DNA of 64,000 nucleotides from Thermoplasmata archaeon (lineage in GTDB: Archaea; Thermoplasmatota; Thermoplasmata; RBG-16-68-12): contig DASWDU010000022.1 of assembly GCA_036395115.1 (NCBI GenBank), positions 30,474 through 94,473 of the forward strand, read 5' to 3'. The notes below the pieces were generated by a model that did no database searches, was not told where the DNA came from, and saw only the letters and a list, made by a program, of their open reading frames with translations. Made by a program: the position numbers and the translations under genes. Below, piece by piece: positions 15,475 to 24,354 of the stretch (its first letter is position 1; each line of letters begins with the position of its first letter).

Positions 15475-16281
15475 CTAGGCCCTAATCGCGCGCGTCATCA
15501 GGAAGTCTTGGTGCACGACGTTCCGGTCGAAGTACTGGGCCACGATCCCGTCGTACTCGCGACGGAAGGCGGCCAGGCGCGTGGGATCGTCCTTCAAGGT
15601 CTGTATGACCCGGACCATCGGTCCACCGGTCTGCTCCATCATCCGCCGATAGTGCTGGGGGCTCAGGGCCGGCGCGGTTTGCACCCCGCGGTCGAACGTC
15701 ACGTCGCGGACGGCACTCCCGAGCCTCTGGAGCACGACGTTCGGATCGCCCCACTGGCTCGCGGGAGCGGGCTTCGGGTCCGGGGGCGGAGGCATGTACT
15801 GCGCGACGAGCGCGAACACCCGACCGAACATCAATTCCGGAGGCCACGTGTGGAAGGCGATCGTGCCGCCCCGCTTCAGCACGCGGAGCATTTCCTTGAC
15901 CGCAACTTCGGGACGAGGGGCGAAGATGTGCGCGAACTGGCTCAGCACGACGTCGAACTCGCCGTCTCGGAAGGGCAGGCTCTCCACGTCGCCCTCCTTC
16001 CACGCGATGTCGTCGACTTCGGAAATCGCCGCGTTCTCCTTCGCGACCGCGAGGAGTTCCGGCGTCAGGTCGAGGCCCGTGACGACGGCGCCCACGCGCC
16101 GCGCCGTGATCGCGACGACGCCGGTCCCGCATCCGACGTCGAGCACCTTCTGTCCCGGCCGGACGTCGGCGAAGTGCACGAGCTTCGCCGCGGTCGGCGT
16201 CGTCATCTGAGCGAGCGGCGCGAACGATTTCCACACCTCGCGTTGGGCCATCTTGAACGCTTCGAAGGGATCGGACGTCAT
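15475..16281 (-). CDS. Class I SAM-dependent methyltransferase (UbiE-like)
   Basis: 268 residues. Motif I is VLDVGCGTGVVAITA, the acidic motif II is VTGLDLTPELLAVA, then EGDVESLPFRDGEFDVVLSQ and the post-core MLRVLKRGGTIAFHTW. This layout matches UbiE/COQ5-type methyltransferases, which act on small molecules. The C-terminal 110 residues vary within the family and would set substrate choice. There is no operon partner: it converges with 14572-15438 and diverges from the SDR gene, whose TATA box lies at 16377. Confidence 0.88.
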   Translation of the reverse strand: MTSDPFEAFKMAQREVWKSFAPLAQMTTPTAAKLVHFADVRPGQKVLDVGCGTGVVAITARRVGAVVTGLDLTPELLAVAKENAAISEVDDIAWKEGDVESLPFRDGEFDVVLSQFAHIFAPRPEVAVKEMLRVLKRGGTIAFHTWPPELMFGRVFALVAQYMPPPPDPKPAPASQWGDPNVVLQRLGSAVRDVTFDRGVQTAPALSPQHYRRMMEQTGGPMVRVIQTLKDDPTRLAAFRREYDGIVAQYFDRNVVHQDFLMTRAIRA

Positions 16282-16376
16282 GGTTTCGCCCGCGGCAGCG
16301 CATTGAGGCGGATAACGCTTCGGGCGCCGTTTGCGAATGGCCCCAAGCCAGCTGGTCGCACCGGACCGGGCGGGCG

Positions 16377-16386
16377 TTTTATAAAG
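16377..16386 (+). promoter_or_regulatory. TATA box of the SDR gene
   Basis: TTTTATAAAG, 37-46 bp upstream of the ATG at 16423, allowing a short leader of about 15 nt. Confidence 0.6.
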
Positions 16387-16422
16387 AGGCTCTGATTTCG
16401 AGGCTCAGAGGCCCGAGGCGAG

Positions 16423-17220
16423 ATGAACCTCCGGGGCCTAGTCGCCTTCATGAGTGGTCGTATGAGCGCCCTCGACGGCAAGGTGGCGTTGGTCACAGGC
16501 AGTTCGCGCGGCATCGGTGCGGCGATCGCCAAGCTCTTCGCCGAGAGAGGCGCAAGCGTCGCGGTGCACGGCAGAGATGTGGCAGCCCTGTCCGCGGTGC
16601 AGGCGGAGATCGAGCGCGCGGGCGGACGCGTGATTCGAGTCGTGGCGGAGACGACCAACTTCGCCGAGATCGAGGCGATGCGTCACCAGATCGAACGAGA
16701 GCTTGGGCCCATCGACATCCTGGTCGCGAACGCGGGGGGCAGCCTCACGCCACCCGGGCCGCTCGAAGACACGCCCGAGGAAGGGTGGCACGCGCCGGTC
16801 GACGGCAACCTCACCGCGACGTTCCTGACGATCAAGAGCATCCTGCCCGGCATGAAGGAACGGAAGCGCGGAAACATCATCACGATCTCCTCCTCCGCGG
16901 GCCGCCGACCCCATCCCCGGTCCCCCATCCCATACGCCGCCGCGAAGGCGGGCATCGAAATCCTCACGCAGGACCTCGCCGCTCAAATCGGCCCGTACGG
17001 CATCCGGGCGAACTGCATCGCCCCCGAGACGATCCTCACGGAACGCAACAAGGAGTGGATCACCAAGGCGCAACAGGAGGCACTCATCGAGACGCACCCA
17101 GTCCGACGTCTTGGCACGCCCGAGGACGTCGCGCGCGCGGCGCTGTTCCTCGCCTCCGACGAATCGACGTGGATCACCGGCGTCGTCTTGGACGTGACCG
17201 GTGGTGCGGTCATGGTGTAG
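16423..17220 (+). CDS. Short-chain dehydrogenase/reductase
   Basis: 265 residues. NAD(P)-binding motif TGSSRGIGAA near residue 26, NAGG in ILVANAGG, then the catalytic Ser (ISSSAG), Tyr and Lys in PIPYAAAKAG, and PG-x-x-x-T replaced by CIAPETILT. The C-terminal RLGTPEDVARAALFLASDES and ITGVVLDVTGG are typical of FabG-like classical SDRs. An in-frame ATG at 16453 (MSGRM) or 16465 (MSALDG) could also be the start, since the conserved part begins at ALDGKVALVTG. Substrate unknown; the family oxidises alcohols or reduces ketones. Confidence 0.88.
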   Translation: MNLRGLVAFMSGRMSALDGKVALVTGSSRGIGAAIAKLFAERGASVAVHGRDVAALSAVQAEIERAGGRVIRVVAETTNFAEIEAMRHQIERELGPIDILVANAGGSLTPPGPLEDTPEEGWHAPVDGNLTATFLTIKSILPGMKERKRGNIITISSSAGRRPHPRSPIPYAAAKAGIEILTQDLAAQIGPYGIRANCIAPETILTERNKEWITKAQQEALIETHPVRRLGTPEDVARAALFLASDESTWITGVVLDVTGGAVMV

Positions 17221-17314
17221 TCGCGCGTGGACCAGCCACTGGCGCCCGATTTGCCCGTTCCTTCGTTTGAAAGTTCCTGTGTCGCATCGACACGGCTTTA
17301 CATAGGTAGGACGG

Positions 17315-17785
17315 ATGGCGGGCACCATGACGACCGTCCTCTTGCAGACGACGATGGGCGACGTGAAGATCGAGCTCTTCGATGATCGCATGCCGATCAC
17401 GACAGGGAATTTTCGCAAGCTCGTCGAGACGCACTTCTACGACGGCACGATTTTCCATCGCGTGATCAAGAGCTTCATGATCCAAGGCGGCGACCCCGAG
17501 GGCACCGGACATGGCGGACCCGGCTATACGATCAAAGACGAGCTCCCCTCAGACAACCGGAACGCGCGAGGGACGATCTCCATGGCGAACGCAGGACCGA
17601 ACACGGGCGGGAGCCAGTTCTTCATCAACGTCGTCGACAACGCGCGGCTGGACCGGAAGCATCCCGCGTTCGGCCGGGTCGTGGACGGGATGGAGGTCGT
17701 CGACGCGATGAGCCGAGCGCCGACGGACGACCAGGACCGGCCCCGGACGAAGGTCACGATCCGGAAGGCGAGCGTTCTACCGTAG
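17315..17785 (+). CDS. Cyclophilin-type peptidyl-prolyl isomerase
   Basis: 156 residues. It shows the cyclophilin core: VLLQTTMGDVKIELFDD, FHRVIKSFMIQGGDP with the catalytic Arg, GYTIKDEL, MANAGPNTGGSQFFI, and the substrate-binding HPAFGRVVDGMEVVD. It catalyses cis-trans isomerisation of prolyl bonds in protein folding. There is no signal peptide, so it is cytoplasmic. The conserved part starts just after an internal ATG at 17327, so the first four residues may not be translated. A TATA-like TTTACATA lies about 15-20 bp upstream of 17315, which favours 17327. Confidence 0.93.
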   Translation: MAGTMTTVLLQTTMGDVKIELFDDRMPITTGNFRKLVETHFYDGTIFHRVIKSFMIQGGDPEGTGHGGPGYTIKDELPSDNRNARGTISMANAGPNTGGSQFFINVVDNARLDRKHPAFGRVVDGMEVVDAMSRAPTDDQDRPRTKVTIRKASVLP

Positions 17786-18037
17786 GTTGGGTCTCTTCGG
17801 ACTCTTGCCGTCGAGAGACAAGGCGACTCTTGGGCGGCGGAATGAGCTACGACTGAGCGTGAAACGCCAGCCATTACCCGAGAGCCGATCGCTTTCGGTC
17901 CGCCGAACCGCGTCCAACTGCGTGACATACCTCCGAAAGTTCTATCATCTATGACATGTGTTCACGCCCCCGGGGTAGAGGAGATTCTGCACCGGCTCGG
18001 TCTCGACGAAGTCGCCGCCAACTAGTCCGGTCGCGCA

Positions 18038-18727
18038 ATGGGGGAGGAGACCTCGTCCGCGTTCACACTTCACGGCAAGATCATCACGGCTGGACGGGAG
18101 CCACTCAAAGGTGCGACCGTGGCGGCGTATGACAGCGACCCACTCATCAATCCGGACGATTTCCTCGGCGAGGCCACGAGCGACGAACGCGGAACCTTCC
18201 GAATCGACTTCGACAGTTCGAAGTTCGCGGGATTCCTCGCGGTCCTGGAGGGATCTCCGGACGTTTACCTCATCATGAGGGACGCGCACGGAAAGGAAAC
18301 GCTCAGGACCTCCGTATGCAAGACCGGAAAGGAAATCGAGTATCACATCAAACTCGGCGATGAGAAACCGCATCCCGACGCCATCGACCCATACGCAGGC
18401 AATGCGCGTCGCCTGCTCGCGTACTTGCGGGAGGCGGGCGCGACGATGGGAATCGAGCATCGCTGGAATCTCGACGTCCTTCAGAACCCAAACTTCCCAA
18501 CCGACATGCAGGACCGGTTGCGCCAGTCGACGGAGGCGTTCGACGACAACCTCGCGAACTTCAACCATCTCATGGCCCTGCTCGATGGCGTCGTCAATCG
18601 CGACATGGAGGAGCGCCGGCTGGGCGCAATCGGGTATGACGGCCCACAGGTCCCGCACATACCGCGTCGTGAAGCACACGCAGACGCGATTCAGTGGTCG
18701 CGTCGGGAGGGATTTCGATGGGCGTAA
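18038..18727 (+). CDS. Transthyretin-like domain protein, partner of the GMC oxidoreductase
   Basis: 229 residues. The N-terminal 100 form a transthyretin/carboxypeptidase-regulatory-like beta-sandwich: LHGKIITAGREPLKGATVAA, a loop, DERGTFRIDFDSSKF, and VYLIMRDAHGKETLRTS. The remaining 120 residues are helical (RLLAYLREAGATMGIEHRWN, LRQSTEAFDDNLANFNHLMA) with no family I know. There is no signal peptide. Its last 10 bases overlap the GMC start, so the two are coupled. It may be a small subunit that docks on the oxidoreductase, as small subunits do in other membrane-linked dehydrogenases; this is inference from context. Confidence 0.75.
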   Translation: MGEETSSAFTLHGKIITAGREPLKGATVAAYDSDPLINPDDFLGEATSDERGTFRIDFDSSKFAGFLAVLEGSPDVYLIMRDAHGKETLRTSVCKTGKEIEYHIKLGDEKPHPDAIDPYAGNARRLLAYLREAGATMGIEHRWNLDVLQNPNFPTDMQDRLRQSTEAFDDNLANFNHLMALLDGVVNRDMEERRLGAIGYDGPQVPHIPRREAHADAIQWSRREGFRWA

Positions 18728-21300
18728 TTTTCGGCGTCGACGACGTGCCCCGGCGGAACGAGCGGTATGAGGTCGTCTCGGGAGACGTCGTCGACACCGC
18801 GGACGTCTGCATCATCGGCTCCGGCGCGGCGGGAGCTGTCCTCGCGAAAGAGCTCGTGGAAGGGGGCCGAAGTGTCGTGCTCCTCGAGCGCGGAGGGTAC
18901 TACGAAGGACCGGACATGAACCAGAGGGATGTCGACATGATGCCCCTGCTCTGGAAGAACGGCGGCTTCAACTTCGACGACAACTTCCGAATCCCGATCG
19001 CCCAGGGGTCATGTCTCGGCGGCTCGACCATCATCAACGACGCGGTTTGCTTCGACCCACCCCTGCGGGTCATCTCCGAGTGGCGGTCCCTCGGCGTCGA
19101 CTTCACGGACCGGGAATGGAGCGACCACACGGCACGGGTGAACCGCATCCTTCAGGTGACGGACGTGTCCGAGGAGGAGCTGAACCGCAACAATCGCATG
19201 GTCCGCCAAGGGGCGAAGGCGATCGGATTGAATGATCATCGGAAGAACCGCCGGAATTGCGTGAACTGTATGCAGTGCGGATTCTGCCATCTCGGCTGTC
19301 ACTACGAAACCAAGCGGAACGTCCTGGTCACGTACCTGCACGACGCCCTTCAACGGCCCGACGACCCAATCCGCGTCTACTGCAACTGCTACGCGAATCG
19401 GATTGTACACGAGGACGGCGTGGTCGAAGGCGTCGAAGGCGAGTTTCGGGACATCGACGGAAATCCACGGTATCGGATCCGGGTGAACGCGAAGCTCACG
19501 ATTGTGAGCGCCGGGGCGATCGCCTCGAGCAAGCTGCTGTTACAGAACGGCATCGCGCAAGAAACGGCGGGCCGCGGTCTCTGTCTCCACCCAGCCCCGT
19601 TCCTCATTGGCGACTTCGACTATGAGATCAAAGGGAATCAGGGCATTCCGATGGCCTACACGATTCACGACTTCGGGGTCACGCGGACTTCGGAGGCCGC
19701 CAGGGATTCGTACAACTTCCACGATGGGGAGTTTCTGATCGAAGGCATCTTTCTCCCGCTCGTTCAGCTCTCCATGGCAATCCCCGCCGGCGTGGGGGAA
19801 CACCGCAAACTGCTCCAGCGGCTCAACAACCTCGCCATGGCCGGGGTCCTCATCCGAGACGCGAACAACGGCCGCGTGTCCCTGACGTCCACGGATCGGG
19901 CGAGCGTGCAGTATCGCCTCAGCGACCGGGAGCGGGACGTCACTGCGTTGGGGATCTCGCTCATCGGCAAGATGTGGTTCGCCCTTGGCGCCAAGCGAGT
20001 CATCACCCCGCATCGAGACCTGACCGTCGTCGAGCGGGAGGCCGACCTGCCGAAGCTCACGGACTTGATCCGCGGCGCCTCCGACCACCTCCTCCTCGGT
20101 TCCGCTCATCCTCAATCCGGGAACCGAATCGGAAGCGATCCACGCGATTCGGTCGTCGACTCCCGGTGCCGCGTCCACGGGTTTCAGAACCTCTTCGTGT
20201 GCGATGCGAGCGTCTTCCCGACCTCCGTTGGCGTGAACCCGCAAATCACGGTGATGGCCATCGCGTCGATGACAAGTGCACGGATCCTCCTGGATTGGAG
20301 CACGGACTATGCCAGGCTGACCGTCAGCGAGAGTCTCGGCCGCACGGGCTCGCTCACGCAGCCGATGTATTGCGACCGGGCCAACCTCTCGCAGCTGTTC
20401 GACACACTGGAGCCTAAACTGGGGACCGAGGTGCTTCCGAATAGCTCGAGCGAGATCGCAGACTCGACGAACTGGTCCTTCGACCCGCACACACTGATGA
20501 TCGGGAACAATTCTCATTGGAAGGGAATCTTCCCCCGCGACGGGGACGTCGCGAGCACCCTCACGCACTACTTCGGAGGCTTCTGGAAGCGATTCGGACG
20601 GGGGCCGACCGGGGTCGAGGGGACGACGCATCCCTACCTGTTTCCCGTGTACGCTCGGAATCGGGCGATCGATTGGGAGACGCCGGAGTTCGGCAAAGCC
20701 ATCCGGCTCGATTATCCGGATGCTCCCTACTCCTTGTTCCACGACGTGCTCAAGGTCGTGAACCAAGACATCCTCCTGGGAAAGGCCTTCCTGATCGAGC
20801 CGAAGCGAGGCCAGGAAGTCTTGACGTTCTGCATGGCCCGCCGGTATCCGCTTGAGTTCATGACGACGGAGGACCACGCCATGCTCTACGACCGGATGAC
20901 CAAGCCGAACCTCGAGACGATGGTCGGAGTGTGGGACGGGCAGTTGGTATCCGACTCCGCCTGGACGGATCCGCTCTTCCGTTTCCGATATTACTTCGAT
21001 GGCCCGACCCTCAAAAACGACTACGTGTTCAACCGGACCTTGGCCGGGACCGCGGTGGTGAACGAGGCGGAGGATCACCTCGAGATGCAAGACATCACCG
21101 GTGCATTCCACGACGAGATCCGAGAGGTGAATCGGGACCTCATGGTCGGCCGCTACGTATCCCCTAGGGACGGCCTCTTTCGCTGGCTCCCCGATGGTTT
21201 AGACTTCCTCCGAATCGACCGGTCCCAGTCGACCGTAACGATTCCGTACGTCCTCAAGAGAATCGGCAGCGCCTCCGCGTTCCGGGAGTATAGCGATTGA
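18718..21300 (+). CDS. GMC-type FAD oxidoreductase with long C-terminal extra domain
   Basis: 860 residues from the ATG at 18718. The FAD motif is VCIIGSGAAGAVLAKEL, followed by LLERGG. The Cys-rich CVNCMQCGFCHLGCHYETKR resembles the cluster of fatty-alcohol-oxidase-like GMC proteins. The active-site region is DHLLLGSAHPQSGN (His), and the end of the GMC domain is FVCDASVFPTSVGVNPQITV, with His replaced by Asn-Pro context as usual. About 310 further residues follow (from about 550), beta-rich with YFDGPTLKNDYVFNRTLAGT, not present in ordinary GMC enzymes. It is probably an alcohol, sterol or lipid dehydrogenase. A second start at 18694 is unlikely. Confidence 0.85.
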   Translation: MGVIFGVDDVPRRNERYEVVSGDVVDTADVCIIGSGAAGAVLAKELVEGGRSVVLLERGGYYEGPDMNQRDVDMMPLLWKNGGFNFDDNFRIPIAQGSCLGGSTIINDAVCFDPPLRVISEWRSLGVDFTDREWSDHTARVNRILQVTDVSEEELNRNNRMVRQGAKAIGLNDHRKNRRNCVNCMQCGFCHLGCHYETKRNVLVTYLHDALQRPDDPIRVYCNCYANRIVHEDGVVEGVEGEFRDIDGNPRYRIRVNAKLTIVSAGAIASSKLLLQNGIAQETAGRGLCLHPAPFLIGDFDYEIKGNQGIPMAYTIHDFGVTRTSEAARDSYNFHDGEFLIEGIFLPLVQLSMAIPAGVGEHRKLLQRLNNLAMAGVLIRDANNGRVSLTSTDRASVQYRLSDRERDVTALGISLIGKMWFALGAKRVITPHRDLTVVEREADLPKLTDLIRGASDHLLLGSAHPQSGNRIGSDPRDSVVDSRCRVHGFQNLFVCDASVFPTSVGVNPQITVMAIASMTSARILLDWSTDYARLTVSESLGRTGSLTQPMYCDRANLSQLFDTLEPKLGTEVLPNSSSEIADSTNWSFDPHTLMIGNNSHWKGIFPRDGDVASTLTHYFGGFWKRFGRGPTGVEGTTHPYLFPVYARNRAIDWETPEFGKAIRLDYPDAPYSLFHDVLKVVNQDILLGKAFLIEPKRGQEVLTFCMARRYPLEFMTTEDHAMLYDRMTKPNLETMVGVWDGQLVSDSAWTDPLFRFRYYFDGPTLKNDYVFNRTLAGTAVVNEAEDHLEMQDITGAFHDEIREVNRDLMVGRYVSPRDGLFRWLPDGLDFLRIDRSQSTVTIPYVLKRIGSASAFREYSD

Positions 21301-21319
21301 TGCGCAGCGAGCGAGAAAA

Positions 21320-22582
21320 GTGACGACCGACCCCGTCGTGTACACGATCGCAGACACCCATCTCGGGCTGCGGGAGCGCGGCTGGGAGCGGAGCAGCGAT
21401 GCGCCGGCCGTCGTCGCGGGTTTCCTGCGGTGGCTTTCCCGGCTACCTCCCGCGGGGGAGGCCATCCCCGTCTTGGAGCCCGTGGGAATCGGGACTCGAA
21501 CGCTCAAGCCCCTCACCCATCTGATCCTCTTGGGTGACATCCTCGAGCTCTGGGACGCGGAGAACCAGACCGTCCTCCTGTCGGCCGCTTCCGTCGTGCC
21601 GTTCCTCGCCTCGATCCAAGGCCAAATCGTTTACGTGCTCGGAAACCACGACAACATCCTCGAAGAATCCGCCGGAACCTACCCGATCTCGGCGCTCTCG
21701 ATGAGCGTCGTACCCAACGTCTTCCCGTTGCCCGGCAAAGATGGGATAGTAGAGCCCCTCCAGATCGGTGACCAGTCCTATGTCTTCGTTCACGGCCATC
21801 AACTGGACCGACATTTCATGCACGCGGGACGCACGTGGAGATTGCTCGGACATCTACGGCACATCGGCGCCGCCCTGGGGAGTTACGCTTGGGTTTTCTT
21901 CGGCCTCATGCTCCTTGCGGTCCTCTCGGTCTTAATCGTGGCGCCGGTCGCGGCTGCCTGGCTTCTGCTCGTGGCGCTCATTCTCTTGTTCACCCCTCGG
22001 GCCTATATGACGGTCGGCCGACGCCTTTGGCGTCGTCTCTTCGGCACGCGGTATCGGCGATCGGCCGCACGAGACGGATTCCATCGGTGGTGGAATCGTT
22101 TTCGGGAGGAGGTACGGCTGACCGCGTCCCTGGCCGTCGTCTTCGGGCACACCCACGTCTTGGACTGGTTCGAGGTCGACCCTCCACCAAAAGCGCCCGC
22201 CGTGCGACCGCAACGCGACCTAGCTGCTGACGCTCCTGAGCGGCGCCGGGAGCAGGCTCACGCGGCCTACAACATCTCGTCCTGGATCTCGGCTGGAGGT
22301 GGCTACGAAACGGTCACGTCGGCGACGCTTCTATACGCGGACGCAGAAGGCCCTCTATTCCTCGGCTGGGACTGGAACGCAAAGAAGCCATTTCATATCC
22401 CGTTCGAATTCGTCAGCCTTCGACCGACGCGCCGGCTCTCCTCGTCAGAAGCGGAAATCGCGCAACGTCTGGGTTGGCCGGAAAAGCTAATCGAAAAGTG
22501 GAGTCGGACGGACGAGAAAGCGCGGACCATATGGTCCGCTCGATCGGAATCCCGAAGGCTCATGCATGTCCAGAAAACCTGA
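21320..22582 (+). CDS. Membrane-inserted metallophosphoesterase
   Basis: 420 residues from a GTG at 21320, 19 bp after the GMC stop. Calcineurin-like motifs are all present: IADTHLG (Asp12, His14), LLGDILE (Asp73), LGNHDN (109-111), VHGHQ (158, 160) and GHTHV (277, 279). Between the last two lie two hydrophobic helices at about 187-224, so the catalytic domain is split by a membrane hairpin and would sit on the cytoplasmic face. It may hydrolyse lipid-linked phosphates, as UDP-diacylglucosamine hydrolases of this superfamily do. The link to the GMC gene is by position only. Confidence 0.82.
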   Translation: MTTDPVVYTIADTHLGLRERGWERSSDAPAVVAGFLRWLSRLPPAGEAIPVLEPVGIGTRTLKPLTHLILLGDILELWDAENQTVLLSAASVVPFLASIQGQIVYVLGNHDNILEESAGTYPISALSMSVVPNVFPLPGKDGIVEPLQIGDQSYVFVHGHQLDRHFMHAGRTWRLLGHLRHIGAALGSYAWVFFGLMLLAVLSVLIVAPVAAAWLLLVALILLFTPRAYMTVGRRLWRRLFGTRYRRSAARDGFHRWWNRFREEVRLTASLAVVFGHTHVLDWFEVDPPPKAPAVRPQRDLAADAPERRREQAHAAYNISSWISAGGGYETVTSATLLYADAEGPLFLGWDWNAKKPFHIPFEFVSLRPTRRLSSSEAEIAQRLGWPEKLIEKWSRTDEKARTIWSARSESRRLMHVQKT

Positions 22583-22938
22583 ATGAGCCCCCCAAGAGAA
22601 CCGCCGCGGAACGCTCGACACCGCGCACCGGTTTCCATTCGGCAGTCCAACCGGGTTTCTGACCGCGTGCGGCCCGCCGTGTTTTCCACGGGCGGCATTC
22701 CTGCTATTTCTCATGATGGCCACCCCGACCATGACCGTCACGGACACGTCGGGCAAACAGGACGACGTCACCATCGTCGTCCAATGTTTCCCAAGCCCGG
22801 GCAGGGGATGGCCTCCCTCCCCACGCACGCGGGGCTGTTCGTACTCGGACCCATGATCGGTCTGCCGGCTCCGAGCTGCGTCTTCCACGCCGCACGGCGG
22901 AGCGAATCGACGCATCCCCGCGGGGAATTTGGGCCCCA
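22583..22938 (+). other. Intergenic stretch between converging genes
   Basis: About 355 bp between the 3' ends of the metallophosphoesterase and the second amidohydrolase. Open frames here have no family resemblance. No hairpin followed by a T-run is obvious, and I see no RNA gene. Confidence 0.4.
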
Positions 22939-24192
22939 TCACGCGGAAACGCTCTTGACGAGCCGCCCGGACTTCCACACCCGAACGATCGCCTCGGGCG
23001 ACGTCAGGATCGACAGATCCGCGAGCGGATCCTTCCGAACCGCCAGGATGTCCGCATCGTACCCTGACCGGAGCTGACCCGACTTCGGCGCCTGCGGCCC
23101 CAACGTCAGCGGCCCGTTCGCGGTCGCGGCCTCGATCGCCTGCAGGGGTTTCATCCCGGCCTCGATGAGGTGGAGGAACTCCCGCGCGTTCTGGCCCCAC
23201 GGGGCGATCGTGTCTTCGCCGGTACTCCAGATGTCGGTCCCGAGGGCGATCCGCACGCCTTTCCGGACGGCGAGCTGCAGCGAGCGCTTGTGCTGGTCCC
23301 CGAAGGCGACGACCTTGCGGTACGCGTAGTCCGGCACGCCGAATTTCGGACCCTCCTTGAGCAGGCGCTCGATGATGTACCGCGTCGGGACGAGGATGGC
23401 GTTCTTCTCGCGCAAGAGGTCCGCGGCCTCGTCGTCGAGGAACGAGCCGTGCTCGATCGTCGCGCACCCGGCCTTCAACGCGGCCATGATGCCCGGCTTG
23501 CCGTGGCAGTGCGCCGCGACGGCGCGTTCCGCTCGCGCTGCCTCCCCGACGATCGCCCTCAACTCGTCGTCGGAGAACTGCTGGTGCTCCGGGTGGTCCA
23601 CCTCGCTCATCACCCCGCCGGACGCGCACAGCTTGATCACCCTCGCGCCGAGACGGAGCTGGTTGCGCACGCCCCGCAAGCACTCGTCGACGCCGTCGCA
23701 GATCTGGAAGTAGTGCCCCGATTCGCCGAGCGCATGGATGTACGACGTCGGGAACATGTGCAGGTCGCCGTGGCCCGCGGTGGGGCTGAGCATCGCCCCG
23801 CCGCCGTAGATGTGCGGACCGGGGAGCGTTCCCTCGTCGACCACCCGCGCAAGGTGCACGCCGAGGCCGACGAGATCGCGCACGCTGGTGAAGCCGGCCA
23901 TCAGCCCGGTCTCCGCGTTGTTCATGGCCCGCGCCGCCATGACCGGCAGCGACGTCTTGGCGGTCTCCTCGACGTTCGCGGACCGGATGCCCATCAGGTG
24001 GCCGTGGCAATCCCACATCCCCGGCATGACAGTGGGCACGCGATGCACGGGGACATCCTGTGGCGTCTTCGGCGCACCCTCAATCGGCCCGGCGTATGCG
24101 ATTGTCGGGCCATCGATCACGACGCACCCGTTCCGGATCGGCTCGCCGCGTCCCGGGATCACGAGGTCGGCTTCGATGCGTTCCATGCCCAA
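22939..24192 (-). CDS. Metal-dependent amidohydrolase (prolidase/imidazolonepropionase-like)
   Basis: 417 residues. Metal-binding CHGHLMG (H-x-H), RVIKLCASGGVMSEVDHPEH with the bridging Lys, VAAHCHG and TIEHGSFLDD (two His), and ALGTDIWS (Asp) make a complete binuclear site. The C-terminus rejoins the sandwich as SGYDADILAVRKDPLADLSI. The CASGGV...HPEHQQFS loop is typical of the Xaa-Pro dipeptidase/Sgx-type subgroup, which splits dipeptides or N-acyl amino acids. There is no signal peptide. It is only a distant paralogue of the amidohydrolase at 8018. It stands alone on the minus strand. Confidence 0.87.
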   Translation of the reverse strand: MGMERIEADLVIPGRGEPIRNGCVVIDGPTIAYAGPIEGAPKTPQDVPVHRVPTVMPGMWDCHGHLMGIRSANVEETAKTSLPVMAARAMNNAETGLMAGFTSVRDLVGLGVHLARVVDEGTLPGPHIYGGGAMLSPTAGHGDLHMFPTSYIHALGESGHYFQICDGVDECLRGVRNQLRLGARVIKLCASGGVMSEVDHPEHQQFSDDELRAIVGEAARAERAVAAHCHGKPGIMAALKAGCATIEHGSFLDDEAADLLREKNAILVPTRYIIERLLKEGPKFGVPDYAYRKVVAFGDQHKRSLQLAVRKGVRIALGTDIWSTGEDTIAPWGQNAREFLHLIEAGMKPLQAIEAATANGPLTLGPQAPKSGQLRSGYDADILAVRKDPLADLSILTSPEAIVRVWKSGRLVKSVSA

Positions 24193-24354
24193 CGGGAACG
24201 CCTCCGTATGAATGAGGATTCTGGGAGCGTTGCACAGCGCGGGTGGCCTTGTTCGCGCTCCGCAATCGAGAGCCGCAACCGCGCCCCGAGGACGATTTGG
24301 GCATACGACTATCTACCCGGCACGGGCCATCCCGCGCCTCACGGGGCGGGGATC

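Noticed and set aside
22583..23077. Plus-strand frame of 164 codons after the metallophosphoesterase.
   Set aside because: It runs into the antisense of the amidohydrolase and has low-complexity Arg/Pro/His composition.
23170..24354. Upstream extension of the TIGR03118-like frame over the amidohydrolase.
   Set aside because: The extension is antisense to a real gene. The signal peptide begins right after the ATG at 24355.
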